Source of the DNA: Streptomyces luteolifulvus
Lineage (GTDB): Bacteria > Actinomycetota > Actinomycetes > Streptomycetales > Streptomycetaceae
Assembly: GCF_008806595.1 (NCBI RefSeq)
Contig: NZ_VZRB01000016.1
Span: 124,001-188,000 of the forward strand
Length of the DNA: 64,000 nt
Direction: 5' to 3'
The notes beneath the pieces are model-generated. The model made no database searches, had not been told where the DNA came from, and saw only the letters and a list, made by a program, of their open reading frames with translations. Of this stretch, positions 1 to 9,008 are shown one piece after another (the stretch's first letter is position 1; the number at the start of each line of letters is the position of its first letter). Position numbers and translations under genes: made by a program.

Positions 1-1
1 G

Positions 2-1189
2 GCGTTCATCGCCGCCCTGCGCGGCGACTCGCGCCCCGCCCTGCGCAACGCCGTACGGCGCACCCTGCCCGAGGTGGCCCGGCGCAGCGAGTGGGCGCCG
101 GACCCGGCGGCCTGGTCCTCGCGGGCGCTGCTGGTGTCGCTGCCCCGGCTCGGCCCCGACGACACCCTGCACCTCGTGGGCGCCGCCTGCGCCGGGACAC
201 CGGCGCCGGCCCGGCTCCCGCCCGCCACACACCGGTTGACCGGCGGCAACCCGCTGGGGATCACCCTGCTCGCGGAGGCCGCCGCGCAGCACTTACCGGG
301 CGCCGCCTCGCTGGGCGAGCTGCTTGTGGCGGACGTACGGCTGCACGCCGAACGCGACAGGACGCCCGCCTATCTGGAGCTGCTGGACCGGCTGGTGCCC
401 GCCGAGCACCTCGACGAGCTGACCGTGCTGGCCGCCGCCCACGACCACGACTCGGCCTGCGCGCTCGCCGCCGCCCTGCTCCCGGACGACTTCGGCCCGG
501 CGGACATTCGGTCCCTTCAGACCCGGCTCCGCCAGGAGGGACTGCCCGCCGTGCCCGGCCGGTTCGTCGGCGACCCCTTCGTGCGGACGCTGCTGCTGCT
601 CAGGCTGCACCACCGCGACCCCGACCACACGCAGTGGCGCACGGCGCACGAGACGCTCGTCGAGCACTACGCGCCCACCTGCGACGAGACCGACGCCCCG
701 GCGCGTGCCCGCTGCCGGCTGCACCACCAACTCGCCCTGGGCACCACCGACCCGGCGGTGGACCATCTGCGCGACACCTTCCCCACGCTGGACACCCGCA
801 CCTGGCTGCGGTCGCTGCGCTTCATCGCGTCGGCGCCCTACTTCCACGCGCACGACGACCAGGGCCGTGACTTCGACGGGCAGGACGACCGGCGGGCCGC
901 GGTGGCGCTCGGCGGCACGGACGCCGCAACCCGGCCGCCGGACGGCGTGGACCCCGCACTGCATCTGCGGATACGACGGCTGCTGCACGCCGTGTGGCAG
1001 CTGACCGATCCGCTGGCGCTGCCCGACCCGACCGTGTGCCACCGGCTGCGGTTCGAGCTGGAGCAGTTGTCCAACCTGCGGCCGGCCGGCAACGCGCTGC
1101 TGTGGCGGGCCTCGCGCGACTGGCCCGAGGACGCGCTCGCCGGGCGGCCGCTGCGCATACCGGACGACGACGAGGACGGTGAGGCGTGA
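2..1189 (+). CDS. STAND/NB-ARC-like ATPase, C-terminal part (partial)
   Basis: The frame is open from base 2, so the N-terminus lies outside the window; 395 residues are visible. The segment LTGGNPLGITLLAE near visible residue 80 is the GxP-type sensor loop of STAND/NB-ARC-like signalling ATPases (TGGNPLxLxLL), followed by an alpha-helical region that may hold a winged helix. The P-loop must lie upstream and cannot be checked. A TTA leucine codon is present at 293-295; TTA is rare in Streptomyces and needs the bldA tRNA. The stop overlaps the next start (TGATG), so the two genes are probably translationally coupled. The tail is acidic (DDDEDGE). Function is unknown; an ATP-driven sensor or regulator working with the downstream membrane protein is an inference. 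Confidence 0.65.
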   Translation, partial: AFIAALRGDSRPALRNAVRRTLPEVARRSEWAPDPAAWSSRALLVSLPRLGPDDTLHLVGAACAGTPAPARLPPATHRLTGGNPLGITLLAEAAAQHLPGAASLGELLVADVRLHAERDRTPAYLELLDRLVPAEHLDELTVLAAAHDHDSACALAAALLPDDFGPADIRSLQTRLRQEGLPAVPGRFVGDPFVRTLLLLRLHHRDPDHTQWRTAHETLVEHYAPTCDETDAPARARCRLHHQLALGTTDPAVDHLRDTFPTLDTRTWLRSLRFIASAPYFHAHDDQGRDFDGQDDRRAAVALGGTDAATRPPDGVDPALHLRIRRLLHAVWQLTDPLALPDPTVCHRLRFELEQLSNLRPAGNALLWRASRDWPEDALAGRPLRIPDDDEDGEA

Positions 1190-2733
1190 TGGCACGCGGA
1201 CCGGGCGGGTGGCTGCGGGAGAGCGTCTGGGAGATCCCTCTGCGCCGCTATCTGGCCCTGCTGCTCGGCCTGGCGTTGGTGACCGGCCTGTTCTTCACCG
1301 TCCGCGCGCTGGCCCACGACGACCGCTCGTGCGCGCCCGGAGTCGTACGGCCCGAGAACAGTGAGGAGTGCGTGGGCGTCGCGACGACGGCGTACGACTT
1401 CGGGCATCCCCAGCTGCGGGACGCGGTGCAGGCGATCGACCGTGAGAACGACCGGCTCAGGCCCGGGAGTTATGTGACCGTCGCGCTGATGCTGCCGTAC
1501 ACCGCGACCACCCCGTCGACGCTGAGCGACATTCAGCACGAGCTCCAGGGCGCGTATCTGGCGCAGTACGAGGCCAACCACAGCTCCAACGGTCAGTCCC
1601 CGGCGATCCGGCTGGTGCTCGCGAGCCCAGGGGCGACCGGCGCCCACTGGGTGCGGATGGTCGACCAGCTGGAGCGGATGACGAAGAGCGCGGACCGGCT
1701 GCGGGCGGTCGCCGGCGTCGGCATGAGCACGGACGGCAACAAGGCGGCCGTCCAGGAGCTGACCGGGCGCGGTATCCCGGTGGTGGGCAGCTCCATCACC
1801 GCCGACGACCTGGCCAACGGCCACCAGGGCAAGGACCCCTTCCCGGGGCTCGCCCGGGTCTCCCCCACCAACACCGACGAGGCCCGTGCGCTGGCCTCCT
1901 TCGCCAAGGTGACGGCGGGCAAGGCACTGCTGGTGTACGACAAGCCGGGCGACCCGTACACACGGACGCTCCAGATGTCCTTCGCCAAGCTGATCAAGGG
2001 CTCCCCCTACGAGCCGCAGCCGTTCACCCCGCCCGCCGACCGCAGCCAGGAGGGCACGACCGCCAACACCTTCCGGCAGATCACCCACCTCGTGTGCGAC
2101 ACCTCCCCCGAGACCGACACGATCCTGTTCGCGGGACGGCACACCCAGCTGCGGCAGTTCATCAACGCGCTCGGCGGCCGCGGCTGCCAGGAAAGGAAGT
2201 TCACGCTGCTGACGGGCGACGAAGGCTCGTACCTGACCGGGGAGAAGGACCTGGACCGCAGCGCTCTCGAACACAACCTCTCGGTGCGGTACACGGCCCT
2301 CGCCCACCCGGACGCCTGGGTGAAGGACCCGGCGAGGACGGGCGGCTCCGCCGAGGACGCGCGGGTCCTCACCGATCTGCTGGCGAAGAGCGGGCGCGCA
2401 CCCGTCGGCCCCATCGGTTCGGTCGGTCTGGAGGACGGCCAGCTGATCATCGCCTACGACGCCATGCGGCTGGCCGTGCACGGTATCCGCGAGGCCACCG
2501 CCGAGGGCAGGGTGGTCCCGCCGCTCGCCGACGTCGGACTCCAGTGGCCGCAGGTCAAGGGCTCACTGCGGGTGAGCGGGGCGAGCGGCTGGATCTGCCT
2601 GGACGTGCACGGCAACCCGTACGACAAGGCCGTGCCGATCGTGGAGCTCACCCCCGAGGGCCGCTCCCGCTTTGTGAAGATCGCCTGGCCGGAAGGGAAG
2701 GCCCCGGGGAAGGAGTGCTTGCCGCCTTCCTGA
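1189..2733 (+). CDS. Membrane-anchored periplasmic-binding-protein-like receptor
   Basis: Predicted 514 residues. An N-terminal transmembrane segment at about residues 19-40 (YLALLLGLALVTGLFF) carries no lipobox, so the protein is probably a type II membrane protein with its large domain outside the cell. That domain has the layout of type 1 periplasmic ligand-binding (branched-chain amino acid receptor) proteins: an AVAGVGMSTDG segment, GIPVVGSSITADD, and an ordered ALLVYDKPGDPY stretch between lobes. Its start overlaps the stop of the upstream ATPase gene by one base; a GTG three bases earlier is also possible. No permease lies nearby, so sensing rather than transport is the likelier role. 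Ligand unknown. Confidence 0.7.
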   Translation: MARGPGGWLRESVWEIPLRRYLALLLGLALVTGLFFTVRALAHDDRSCAPGVVRPENSEECVGVATTAYDFGHPQLRDAVQAIDRENDRLRPGSYVTVALMLPYTATTPSTLSDIQHELQGAYLAQYEANHSSNGQSPAIRLVLASPGATGAHWVRMVDQLERMTKSADRLRAVAGVGMSTDGNKAAVQELTGRGIPVVGSSITADDLANGHQGKDPFPGLARVSPTNTDEARALASFAKVTAGKALLVYDKPGDPYTRTLQMSFAKLIKGSPYEPQPFTPPADRSQEGTTANTFRQITHLVCDTSPETDTILFAGRHTQLRQFINALGGRGCQERKFTLLTGDEGSYLTGEKDLDRSALEHNLSVRYTALAHPDAWVKDPARTGGSAEDARVLTDLLAKSGRAPVGPIGSVGLEDGQLIIAYDAMRLAVHGIREATAEGRVVPPLADVGLQWPQVKGSLRVSGASGWICLDVHGNPYDKAVPIVELTPEGRSRFVKIAWPEGKAPGKECLPPS

Positions 2734-2758
2734 GGCCCATGCCTGGTCCCTGCCTGGT

Positions 2759-3157
2759 CTAAGCCCCCAGGAAGGCGATCATCCGCTCGAAGCGCGCCCG
2801 CCAGCGTGCCTCCGTCTCCTGCTCGCCCTGGAACTCGTGGGTGAACCGTAGGATGCTCGCGTCGTCCCCCTCCCGCTCCAGATGGAAGCGGAGGCGACCG
2901 GCGTCGTCCATCGTGTACTCGGCGACCCGGTCCACGTCCCACGCGGTGACCCGTCCCGCGCCGAGATCACGCAGGGTGACCGCACCGCCGAGCCGGGGTT
3001 CCAGGACGTCGACCGAGGTGAACCAGGCCTCAAGCCCCTCCGGGGTGGACAGCACCGGCCAGACCGTCTCCATGGGCCGCGGGATCCGCACCAGGAAGTG
3101 GAGGATGTGCGTGCTCCCGTGGACCTGGCTGGCGCCCTGCTCGATGGAACCGGTCAT
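2759..3157 (-). CDS. SRPBCC/AHSA1-domain protein
   Basis: 132 residues, the usual size for a single START-like SRPBCC domain. The N-terminal signature is typical of the AHSA1 group (IPRPMETVWPVLSTPEGLEAWF), with a central GGAVTLRDLG strand and a C-terminal helix (ARFERMIAFLG). No signal peptide, so cytoplasmic. These folds bind hydrophobic ligands or act as chaperone cofactors; nothing here identifies the ligand. The gene stands alone, converging on the membrane receptor gene and lying just upstream of the cytochrome c cluster on the same DNA, read in the same direction as that cluster. Confidence 0.75.
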   Translation of the reverse strand: MTGSIEQGASQVHGSTHILHFLVRIPRPMETVWPVLSTPEGLEAWFTSVDVLEPRLGGAVTLRDLGAGRVTAWDVDRVAEYTMDDAGRLRFHLEREGDDASILRFTHEFQGEQETEARWRARFERMIAFLGA

Positions 3158-3224
3158 GACACCAGCGTGACGCGGGACGGAGGGTTGTGCACGCGGTTAC
3201 GGCAACCGTCTGGCCAGGTCCTTT

Positions 3225-4352
3225 TCAGAACCCGACGGACTGGAGCGCGCCCAGGCCCACGTCGGCGTAGGAGTGCTTGCCGGAGACGAAGATGTTCACG
3301 CCGTAGTAGTTGAACAGCCAGCAGCCGAAGGCGATCAGCGCCAGGTAGGCGGCCTTGCGGCCCTTCCAGCCGGCGGTGGCGCGGGCGTGCAGATAGCAGG
3401 CGTAGGCGACCCAGGTGATGAAGGCCCAGGTCTCCTTGGGGTCCCAGCCCCAGTAGCGGCCCCAGGCGTCGCCCGCCCAGATCGCGCCCGCGATGATCGT
3501 GAACGTCCACAGCGGGAAGACGGCGGCGTTGACGCGGTAGGAGAACTTGTCGAGGGACGCCGAGGCGGGCAGCCGCTCCAGGAACGAGGTGGCGAACCTG
3601 CCGGGCCTGCCGCCGCTCGCGAGCTTGTTCTCGTACGAGTCCTTGAAGAGGTAGAGCAGCGTGGAGACGGCGCCCACGTAGAAGACGGCGCCGCACAGGA
3701 TCGCGGTCGAGACGTGGATGTACAGCCAGTACGAGTGGAGGGCGGGAACCAACTGGTCGCTGGCGGTGTACAAGACAGTGACGGCGACGCCGAGATCGAG
3801 GAGGACCGTCGTGACCAGGAACAGGCCGAGCCAGCGGACGTTCTTCTTCAGCGCGAGCAGCGTGAGGTACACACCGACGGCGACCGTGGAGAACGTGATG
3901 TTGAACTCGTACATGTTGCCCCACGGCGCCCGCTCCACCGAGGCCGCGCGGGCGGCGACCCCGCCGAACTCGACGAGGAAGGCGAGCACGGTGAGGGACA
4001 CGGCGATACGCCCGTAGAGGTCGCCCCGCTCGTCACCCCCATGGGCGCCGGGCCCGTCGGGCACGTCACGCGCACCGGCCGCGGACCGCACCACGACCTT
4101 CGGCCGCTCCAGCACGGCGGTCGCCCCGGCCTTTCTGACCGTGACGGCCGGCGCCTCGGCCTCCTTCGCCCCGGGGGTGAGCGCGGCGGCGGTGCGGCCG
4201 ATCTTGCTGCGGCTGCCGAAGATCCATTCGGTGATGTAGGCGAAGAAGGCCAGCGTGTAGACGGCCATCGCCGAGTAGATCAGCGTGTTGCTGATGTTCG
4301 CGAGGTTTTCGTTGGTCGCGGCGGCGAGATCGGTTGCGGCGGCGAGAGTCAC
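3225..4352 (-). CDS. ccsB: Cytochrome c biogenesis protein CcsB (ResC/CcsA type)
   Basis: 375 residues, polytopic membrane protein. It carries the haem-handling WWD signature near the C-terminus (GRYWGWDPKETWAFITW), diagnostic of the CcsA/ResC family in system II cytochrome c maturation. With ResB it moves haem across the membrane and ligates it to apocytochrome c. The GTG start at 4352 overlaps the resB stop by four bases (GTGA), so the two are coupled and last in the resA-ccdA-resB-ccsB operon. Family members in Gram-positive bacteria are called both CcsA and CcsB; the symbol follows actinobacterial usage. Confidence 0.93.
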   Translation of the reverse strand: MTLAAATDLAAATNENLANISNTLIYSAMAVYTLAFFAYITEWIFGSRSKIGRTAAALTPGAKEAEAPAVTVRKAGATAVLERPKVVVRSAAGARDVPDGPGAHGGDERGDLYGRIAVSLTVLAFLVEFGGVAARAASVERAPWGNMYEFNITFSTVAVGVYLTLLALKKNVRWLGLFLVTTVLLDLGVAVTVLYTASDQLVPALHSYWLYIHVSTAILCGAVFYVGAVSTLLYLFKDSYENKLASGGRPGRFATSFLERLPASASLDKFSYRVNAAVFPLWTFTIIAGAIWAGDAWGRYWGWDPKETWAFITWVAYACYLHARATAGWKGRKAAYLALIAFGCWLFNYYGVNIFVSGKHSYADVGLGALQSVGF

Positions 4353-6097
4353 TGCTTCTCAGCCCCTTCGGCAGGTACGGCTTGGGGGTCGGGGGAAGGG
4401 TCGGGGGAGTCTGAAGGATCTGCGGAGTCGTCCTCGGGGTCGGGCGCGCCCGGCGCCTGGTCGTACAGGATTCCGGCGAGGTCGCCGAGTTCCTCGGGCA
4501 CCTTGGCGGACTCGCTGCGGCCGAGCCCGGCCATCTCGACGACGGTGACTCCGTCGGCGCCCTTGACCGCCCGCACCCACACACGGCGGCGCTGGATGAA
4601 CAGGGAGGCGGCCAGACCGAAGATCGCGGCGAAGGATCCGGCGAGCGCCCAGCCGCTGCCGGGCTGCTGGGTGACCTGGAAGCCGGCCCACTCCTTCACC
4701 CCGTCGAAGGTGACCGAGCCGGCGCCGTTCGGGAGTTTCATGGTCTCGCCGGGGTTCAGGTTCTCCCTGAACTGTGCGCCCTTGGAGTCCTTGAACATCG
4801 TGAGGTTCTTCTTGTTGAGCTGGTAGACGCTCTGCGGGATGCCCGAGTCGACGCCGAGGTCGCCGTGGTAGGGCTCCAGGTTCAGCACCGGGTTCATCAG
4901 CGCCGGGAACTGCGAGACGACCGAGGTGCCGCCGCCGTAGGTCGGCAGGAAGGCGGCCTGGAGGCCGAGCTGTTCCTTCTCGCCCTTGGCGTTGCGGTAG
5001 CCGTCCATGACCTTGATCGCACCGGAGGAGGTGACATTGGAGTCGAGCGGCAGCAGCGGCACGGGCTGGTGGTCCATGACGACATTGCCCTGGGCGTCCT
5101 TGACGGTGACGACGGGCGCGTAGCCGTGGCTGACGAGGTAGACCTTGGAGTTGCCGATCCGCAGTGGCTCGTTGACCTTGACGGTGGTCCTCTTGTCCTT
5201 GCCGAAGGCGCCTACGCTGTAGGTGAGGTCCGCCTGGAAGGTGCGCGGGGTGCCCCGGTTCGGGCCGGTCGGCTCGTAGGTGCCGGTGAAGCTGTTCAGG
5301 GAGAAGCTGAACGGGTCCAGGTCGTCCTGGGTGAAGAGGTTGCCGGACTTGAAGTCGTCGTACTGGGTGAGGGTGTTGGAGAAGCCGCCGCCCTCCACGA
5401 TCAGTTTGTTGCCCTCGGACTTGTAGAGCTGCCCCCAGGCGAAGGCGACCAGCATCACGATCAGCGCGATATGGAAGGCGAGGTTGCCGGCCTCGCGCAG
5501 ATAGCCCTTCTCGGCGGCGACGGCATCACCGGTGACCCGGGCACGGAAGCGGCGCTTCTTCAGCAGCGTGAGCGCCGCATCGCGGACCTGCTCGGGGTCG
5601 GCCCCGGTGCGCCACGTGGTGTAGGCGGGCAGCCGGGTCAGACGCCTGGGCGCACCCGGTGGGCGGCCGCGCAGCTGGCCCACGAACTGCCAGGTGCGGG
5701 GCACGATGCAGCCGATGAGGGAGACGAACAGGAGGATGTAGATCGCGGAGAACCACACCGAGCTGTAGACGTGGAAGAGGCCGAGCTTGTCGTAGATCGG
5801 TGCGAGGGTCTGGTGGGCGTCCCGGAACTCGGCGACCTTCGTCGCGTCGACCCCGCTCTGCGGGATCAGCGAGCCGGGGATCGAACCGAGCGACAGCAGC
5901 AGGAGCAGCAGCAGCGCGACGCGCATGGAGGTGAGCTGCCGCCAGAACCAGCGGGCCCAGCCGATGACGCCCAGGGAGGGCAGATGGGGCGGCTCCTCCT
6001 GGGGCGCGGTGGTCAGCTGGGAGCCGGCGGCGCCCAGGTCCTGGTCGTCCGTCCGGTCCGGGGTCGTGTCGGTCCCCGTCTTGGAAGTCGCGCTCAT
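4349..6097 (-). CDS. resB: Cytochrome c biogenesis protein ResB
   Basis: 582 residues from the ATG at 6097, chosen because it lies four bases after the ccdA stop and begins the typical MSATSK leader; an in-frame ATG at 6166 would add an unlikely extension inside ccdA. The cytoplasmic head is acidic. Transmembrane segments follow near residues 60-85 (LTSMRVALLLLLLLSLGSIPGSLIPQ in part), 120-140, 200-220 and close to the C-terminus, with a large extracytoplasmic domain between the last two. This is the ResB layout. ResB forms the haem exporter/ligase complex with CcsB. The C-terminal tail is rich in Asp, Pro and Ser. Confidence 0.93.
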   Translation of the reverse strand: MSATSKTGTDTTPDRTDDQDLGAAGSQLTTAPQEEPPHLPSLGVIGWARWFWRQLTSMRVALLLLLLLSLGSIPGSLIPQSGVDATKVAEFRDAHQTLAPIYDKLGLFHVYSSVWFSAIYILLFVSLIGCIVPRTWQFVGQLRGRPPGAPRRLTRLPAYTTWRTGADPEQVRDAALTLLKKRRFRARVTGDAVAAEKGYLREAGNLAFHIALIVMLVAFAWGQLYKSEGNKLIVEGGGFSNTLTQYDDFKSGNLFTQDDLDPFSFSLNSFTGTYEPTGPNRGTPRTFQADLTYSVGAFGKDKRTTVKVNEPLRIGNSKVYLVSHGYAPVVTVKDAQGNVVMDHQPVPLLPLDSNVTSSGAIKVMDGYRNAKGEKEQLGLQAAFLPTYGGGTSVVSQFPALMNPVLNLEPYHGDLGVDSGIPQSVYQLNKKNLTMFKDSKGAQFRENLNPGETMKLPNGAGSVTFDGVKEWAGFQVTQQPGSGWALAGSFAAIFGLAASLFIQRRRVWVRAVKGADGVTVVEMAGLGRSESAKVPEELGDLAGILYDQAPGAPDPEDDSADPSDSPDPSPDPQAVPAEGAEKQ

Positions 6098-6101
6098 CGA
6101 T

Positions 6102-6866
6102 TCAGATCCCCACAGTGAAGCCGTCGGACCAGACCTGCATCTCCTGCACGATGCGGTCCCAGGCACCGGTCAGGAGCAGCACGCCGGTCACGACCATCAT
6201 GGTGCCGCCGATGCGCATGACCCAGACGTAGTGGCGCTTGACCCAGCCGAACGCGCCGAGGGCCTTGCGGAAGGCGACCGCCGCGAGCACGAACGGTACG
6301 CCGAGACCCAGGCAGTACGCGATGGTCAGTATGGCCCCGCGGCCCGCGCTGCCCTCGTTGAAGGAGAGCAGCTGCACGGAGGCGAGGGTCGGACCGATGC
6401 AGGGTGTCCAGCCGATCCCGAACAGTGCGCCGAGGAAGGGGGCGCCGGCCAGTCCGGCCACCGGCTTGCGGTGGAAGCGGAACTCGCGCTGGGTGAGCCA
6501 GGGCATCAGGCCCATGAAGAACACGCCCATGAGGATCATGAGCACGCCGAGCACCTTGGTCAGGACGTCCTTGTGTTCCTGGAGGTTCTGCCCGAAGTAG
6601 CCGAAGAAGGCGCCGCCCGAGACGAACACCGCGGTGAAGCCGAGGACGAACAGCGAGGCGCCGGCGACCATACGTCCCCGGCGGGCGTCGGCCAGGTCGG
6701 TGCCGCTGACTCCGGTGACATAGGAGAGATAGCCGGGGACGAGCGGCAGGACGCACGGCGAGAAGAAGGAGACGAGGCCGCCGAGCAGGGCCACCGGGAC
6801 GGCCACCAGCAGGGCCCCGTTGAGGACCGTCTGGTTCTCCGCGGCGAGCGTGGAAAGACCGGTCAC
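6102..6866 (-). CDS. ccdA: Cytochrome c biogenesis protein CcdA
   Basis: 254 residues from the GTG at 6866, one base after the resA stop; an ATG at 6935 would put 23 extra residues inside resA. Six transmembrane segments carry the two redox cysteines of the DsbD/CcdA family, in SPCVLPLVPGYLSY and in GWTPCIGPTLAS. CcdA passes electrons from cytoplasmic thioredoxin across the membrane to ResA, which keeps the CxxCH of apocytochrome c reduced. Second gene of the maturation operon; the resB start follows four bases after its stop. Confidence 0.94.
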   Translation of the reverse strand: MTGLSTLAAENQTVLNGALLVAVPVALLGGLVSFFSPCVLPLVPGYLSYVTGVSGTDLADARRGRMVAGASLFVLGFTAVFVSGGAFFGYFGQNLQEHKDVLTKVLGVLMILMGVFFMGLMPWLTQREFRFHRKPVAGLAGAPFLGALFGIGWTPCIGPTLASVQLLSFNEGSAGRGAILTIAYCLGLGVPFVLAAVAFRKALGAFGWVKRHYVWVMRIGGTMMVVTGVLLLTGAWDRIVQEMQVWSDGFTVGI

Positions 6867-6867
6867 G

Positions 6868-7518
6868 TCACTTCTCCGCGACGACCGGCTCGACCATGCT
6901 GCGCAGCTTCTCCTCGGAGAGCGGCTGCAGCGCACGGGCCGCGACCTTGCCGTCCCGGTCGATGACGAGCGTGGAGGGGATCAGCTGCGGGTTGAGCGTG
7001 CCCTTCTTGAAGCGGAGCATCAGCTTGCCCGTCGGGTCGTACAGGCTCGGGTAGCTGATCCCGTAGTCCTTCTCGAAGGCCTTGGCCGGACCGGTGCTGG
7101 TGTCGCGGGTGTTGATGCCGACGAACTCGACGCCCTGGTCCTTGACGTCCTGGTAGACCTTCTGGAAGTTCTTGGCCTCGGCGCGGCACGGCGGGCACCA
7201 GGAGCCCCAGACGTTGACGACGACGACCTTGCCCTGGTAGTCGCCGATGTCCAGCTGGGTGCCGTCGACGGTCTTGCCGGACAGTTCGGGGGCGGAGTCC
7301 CGGTCGCCCTGCTTGGCGGTGGCGATGCCGTTGGAGCCGGTGACGAAGTTGGTGTCGCCGCCTCCGCCGGAGGTGCCGCCGGACGTGCACGCCGCCAGGG
7401 TCAGCGCGGCGGCCGCGGCACCCGCGACGAGCAGGGCGGCGCGGCCGCGGTCGCGTGTCGTGCGGTTCCTGCTGTCCGTGCGGTTGGAGCGCTGGGGGGC
7501 GCGGCTGGCGGCACACAT
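6868..7518 (-). CDS. resA: Thiol:disulfide lipoprotein ResA/TlpA family
   Basis: 216 residues. A basic N-terminus leads to a lipoprotein signal (AAAALTLAAC at about residues 35-44), then a Gly/Ser-rich linker and a thioredoxin-fold domain with the active site WGSWCPPC and a cis-Pro region (TLVIDRDGKV). Anchored outside the membrane, it reduces apocytochrome c before haem attachment, fed by CcdA. First gene of resA-ccdA-resB-ccsB. No clear ribosome binding site precedes the ATG, so the transcript may be leaderless or the start may lie slightly downstream. Confidence 0.92.
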   Translation of the reverse strand: MCAASRAPQRSNRTDSRNRTTRDRGRAALLVAGAAAAALTLAACTSGGTSGGGGDTNFVTGSNGIATAKQGDRDSAPELSGKTVDGTQLDIGDYQGKVVVVNVWGSWCPPCRAEAKNFQKVYQDVKDQGVEFVGINTRDTSTGPAKAFEKDYGISYPSLYDPTGKLMLRFKKGTLNPQLIPSTLVIDRDGKVAARALQPLSEEKLRSMVEPVVAEK

Positions 7519-7565
7519 GTGAAAAGTTTCGCATGCCCGTTCTGGGGATCTTGCGCACCCCCCTT

Positions 7566-7581
7566 GCGGGTGGAGACCCGC
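7566..7581 (-). terminator. Small hairpin behind the deacetylase-like gene
   Basis: Arms GCGGGT and ACCCGC pair perfectly around a GGAG loop four bases beyond the minus-strand stop at 7585. There is no T-run, as is common for Streptomyces terminators. It would separate the lipoprotein gene from resA. Confidence 0.4.
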
Positions 7582-7584
7582 GTT

Positions 7585-8865
7585 TCAGGCGGCCTGCCCG
7601 GAGGCCGTGGAGCTGTCCGCGGCGGGGTCCGCCAGGAACTCCTTCCAGCCCCCGGCCGGCTGCTGCCCCACCTCGAGAGTGCGCAGCTTGGCGAGCACCT
7701 CGGGCTTCTGTACGTCCATCCAGTCGACGAACTGCCGGAAGGAGACCAGGCGTACGTCCTCGCCCTTCTCCTTCTCCCGCGCGATGTGCTTGAAGGCCTC
7801 CTCGACGGCGTCCATGTAGATGCCGCCGTTCCACTGCTCGAAGTGGTTGCCGACGAAGAAGGGTGCCCGGTTTGTCTTGTATGCCCGCTTGAAGCCGGCT
7901 ATGTAGGAACCCGCCGCCTGCTGCCGCCAGCCCGGGTAGTTGTGGGCGGGCGCGTTGGTCGAGTTGATCGACTGGTTGGCCAGCATGTTGTAGTCCATCG
8001 AGAGGACCTCGAAGCTGTGCCCGGGGAAAGGTATCTGCTGCAACGGCAGGTTCCAGATGCCCTGCTTCTTGTCCGGCCAGATCTGGCGGCCGCCGGGCGA
8101 GGAGGCGTCGTAGCGCCAGCCGAGGTCACGGGCGGTGGGCAGCAGATTGTCCTGGCCGAGCAGACAGGGCGTGCGTCCGCCGACGAGTTCCTTGTCGTAG
8201 TCGAAGGGCAGCGACGGCAGATCGGTCCAGCCGGTGTTGGTCCGCCACTTCTTCACGAAGGACTTGGCCTGGTCGATCTCGCTGCGCCACTGCTCGGGCG
8301 TCCACTTGCCGACGGAGCCGGAGCCGTCGCCGCAGAAGTGGCCGTTGAAGTGCGTGCCGATCTCATGCCCCTCCAGCCAGGCGCGGCGGATGTTCTTCAG
8401 CGTCTCCTTGATGTGCTCGTCGGTGAGGTAGCCGATGTCGGAGGCGCCGCGCTGGTTGTTCGGGGGGTCGTACAGGCGCTTCTTCGACTCGGGCAGCAGA
8501 TACAGCCCGGAGAGGAAGAAGGTCATGTGCGCGTCGTGCTTCCGGGCGAGGTCGAGGAAGCGGGAGAAGAGACCGTTGCCGACCTCGCCGGCGCCGTCCC
8601 AGGAGAAGACCACGAACTGCGGCGGGGTCTGTCCCGGCTCCAACGGCTCCGGCTTTGCGGGCTGGTGGGGCTGCTTGCCCGTGAAGGAGGTGGACCCGTC
8701 ACCGAGGGGACGCGCGGGACGGGACCTCTTCGGGCCGCCCTTGGCGGAACCTCCGGCACCGGACGACCCGTCTGACGGCATGAGGGTGCCGCATCCCGAA
8801 AGTCCTACGGCGGCCGCGGCACCCGCACCGAGACCGAGCATTCCCCTACGAGTGAGAGCGCGCAT
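7585..8865 (-). CDS. Secreted polysaccharide-deacetylase-like lipoprotein
   Basis: 426 residues from the ATG at 8865, preceded by a GGGGGAGG ribosome site; a GTG at 8883 is possible. The N-terminus has a twin-arginine-like motif (TRRGMLGLGAG) and a lipobox ending GLSGC, so the product is probably a Tat-exported lipoprotein. The mature part shows the NodB-homology layout: VVFSWDGAGE replaces the usual TFDDGP, HDAHMTFFLSG matches the ATFF motif, and EGHEIGTHFNGHF matches the EIGnHtxxH metal-binding motif. The first motif is degenerate, so activity on acetylated glycans is possible but unproven. It lies between resA and the histidine phosphatase gene. Confidence 0.75.
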   Translation of the reverse strand: MRALTRRGMLGLGAGAAAAVGLSGCGTLMPSDGSSGAGGSAKGGPKRSRPARPLGDGSTSFTGKQPHQPAKPEPLEPGQTPPQFVVFSWDGAGEVGNGLFSRFLDLARKHDAHMTFFLSGLYLLPESKKRLYDPPNNQRGASDIGYLTDEHIKETLKNIRRAWLEGHEIGTHFNGHFCGDGSGSVGKWTPEQWRSEIDQAKSFVKKWRTNTGWTDLPSLPFDYDKELVGGRTPCLLGQDNLLPTARDLGWRYDASSPGGRQIWPDKKQGIWNLPLQQIPFPGHSFEVLSMDYNMLANQSINSTNAPAHNYPGWRQQAAGSYIAGFKRAYKTNRAPFFVGNHFEQWNGGIYMDAVEEAFKHIAREKEKGEDVRLVSFRQFVDWMDVQKPEVLAKLRTLEVGQQPAGGWKEFLADPAADSSTASGQAA

Positions 8866-9008
8866 TGCCTCCCCCTTCGTCACGTTCCTCGATTGGTCAC
8901 CCAGTCAGAGGACGCGACGAAGGGGCAGGTTCCTGATCATTACCTCTGTTTCGCAACAAATGTCACGAACGTGTCATAGCGCAGCAGTGTGCGTGATACA
9001 GGCGGGAG

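Noticed and set aside
3273..6965. Long plus-strand open frames across the cytochrome c cluster
   Set aside because: They mirror membrane-protein genes on the minus strand, and the translations are Glu/Gly/Val-rich without families.
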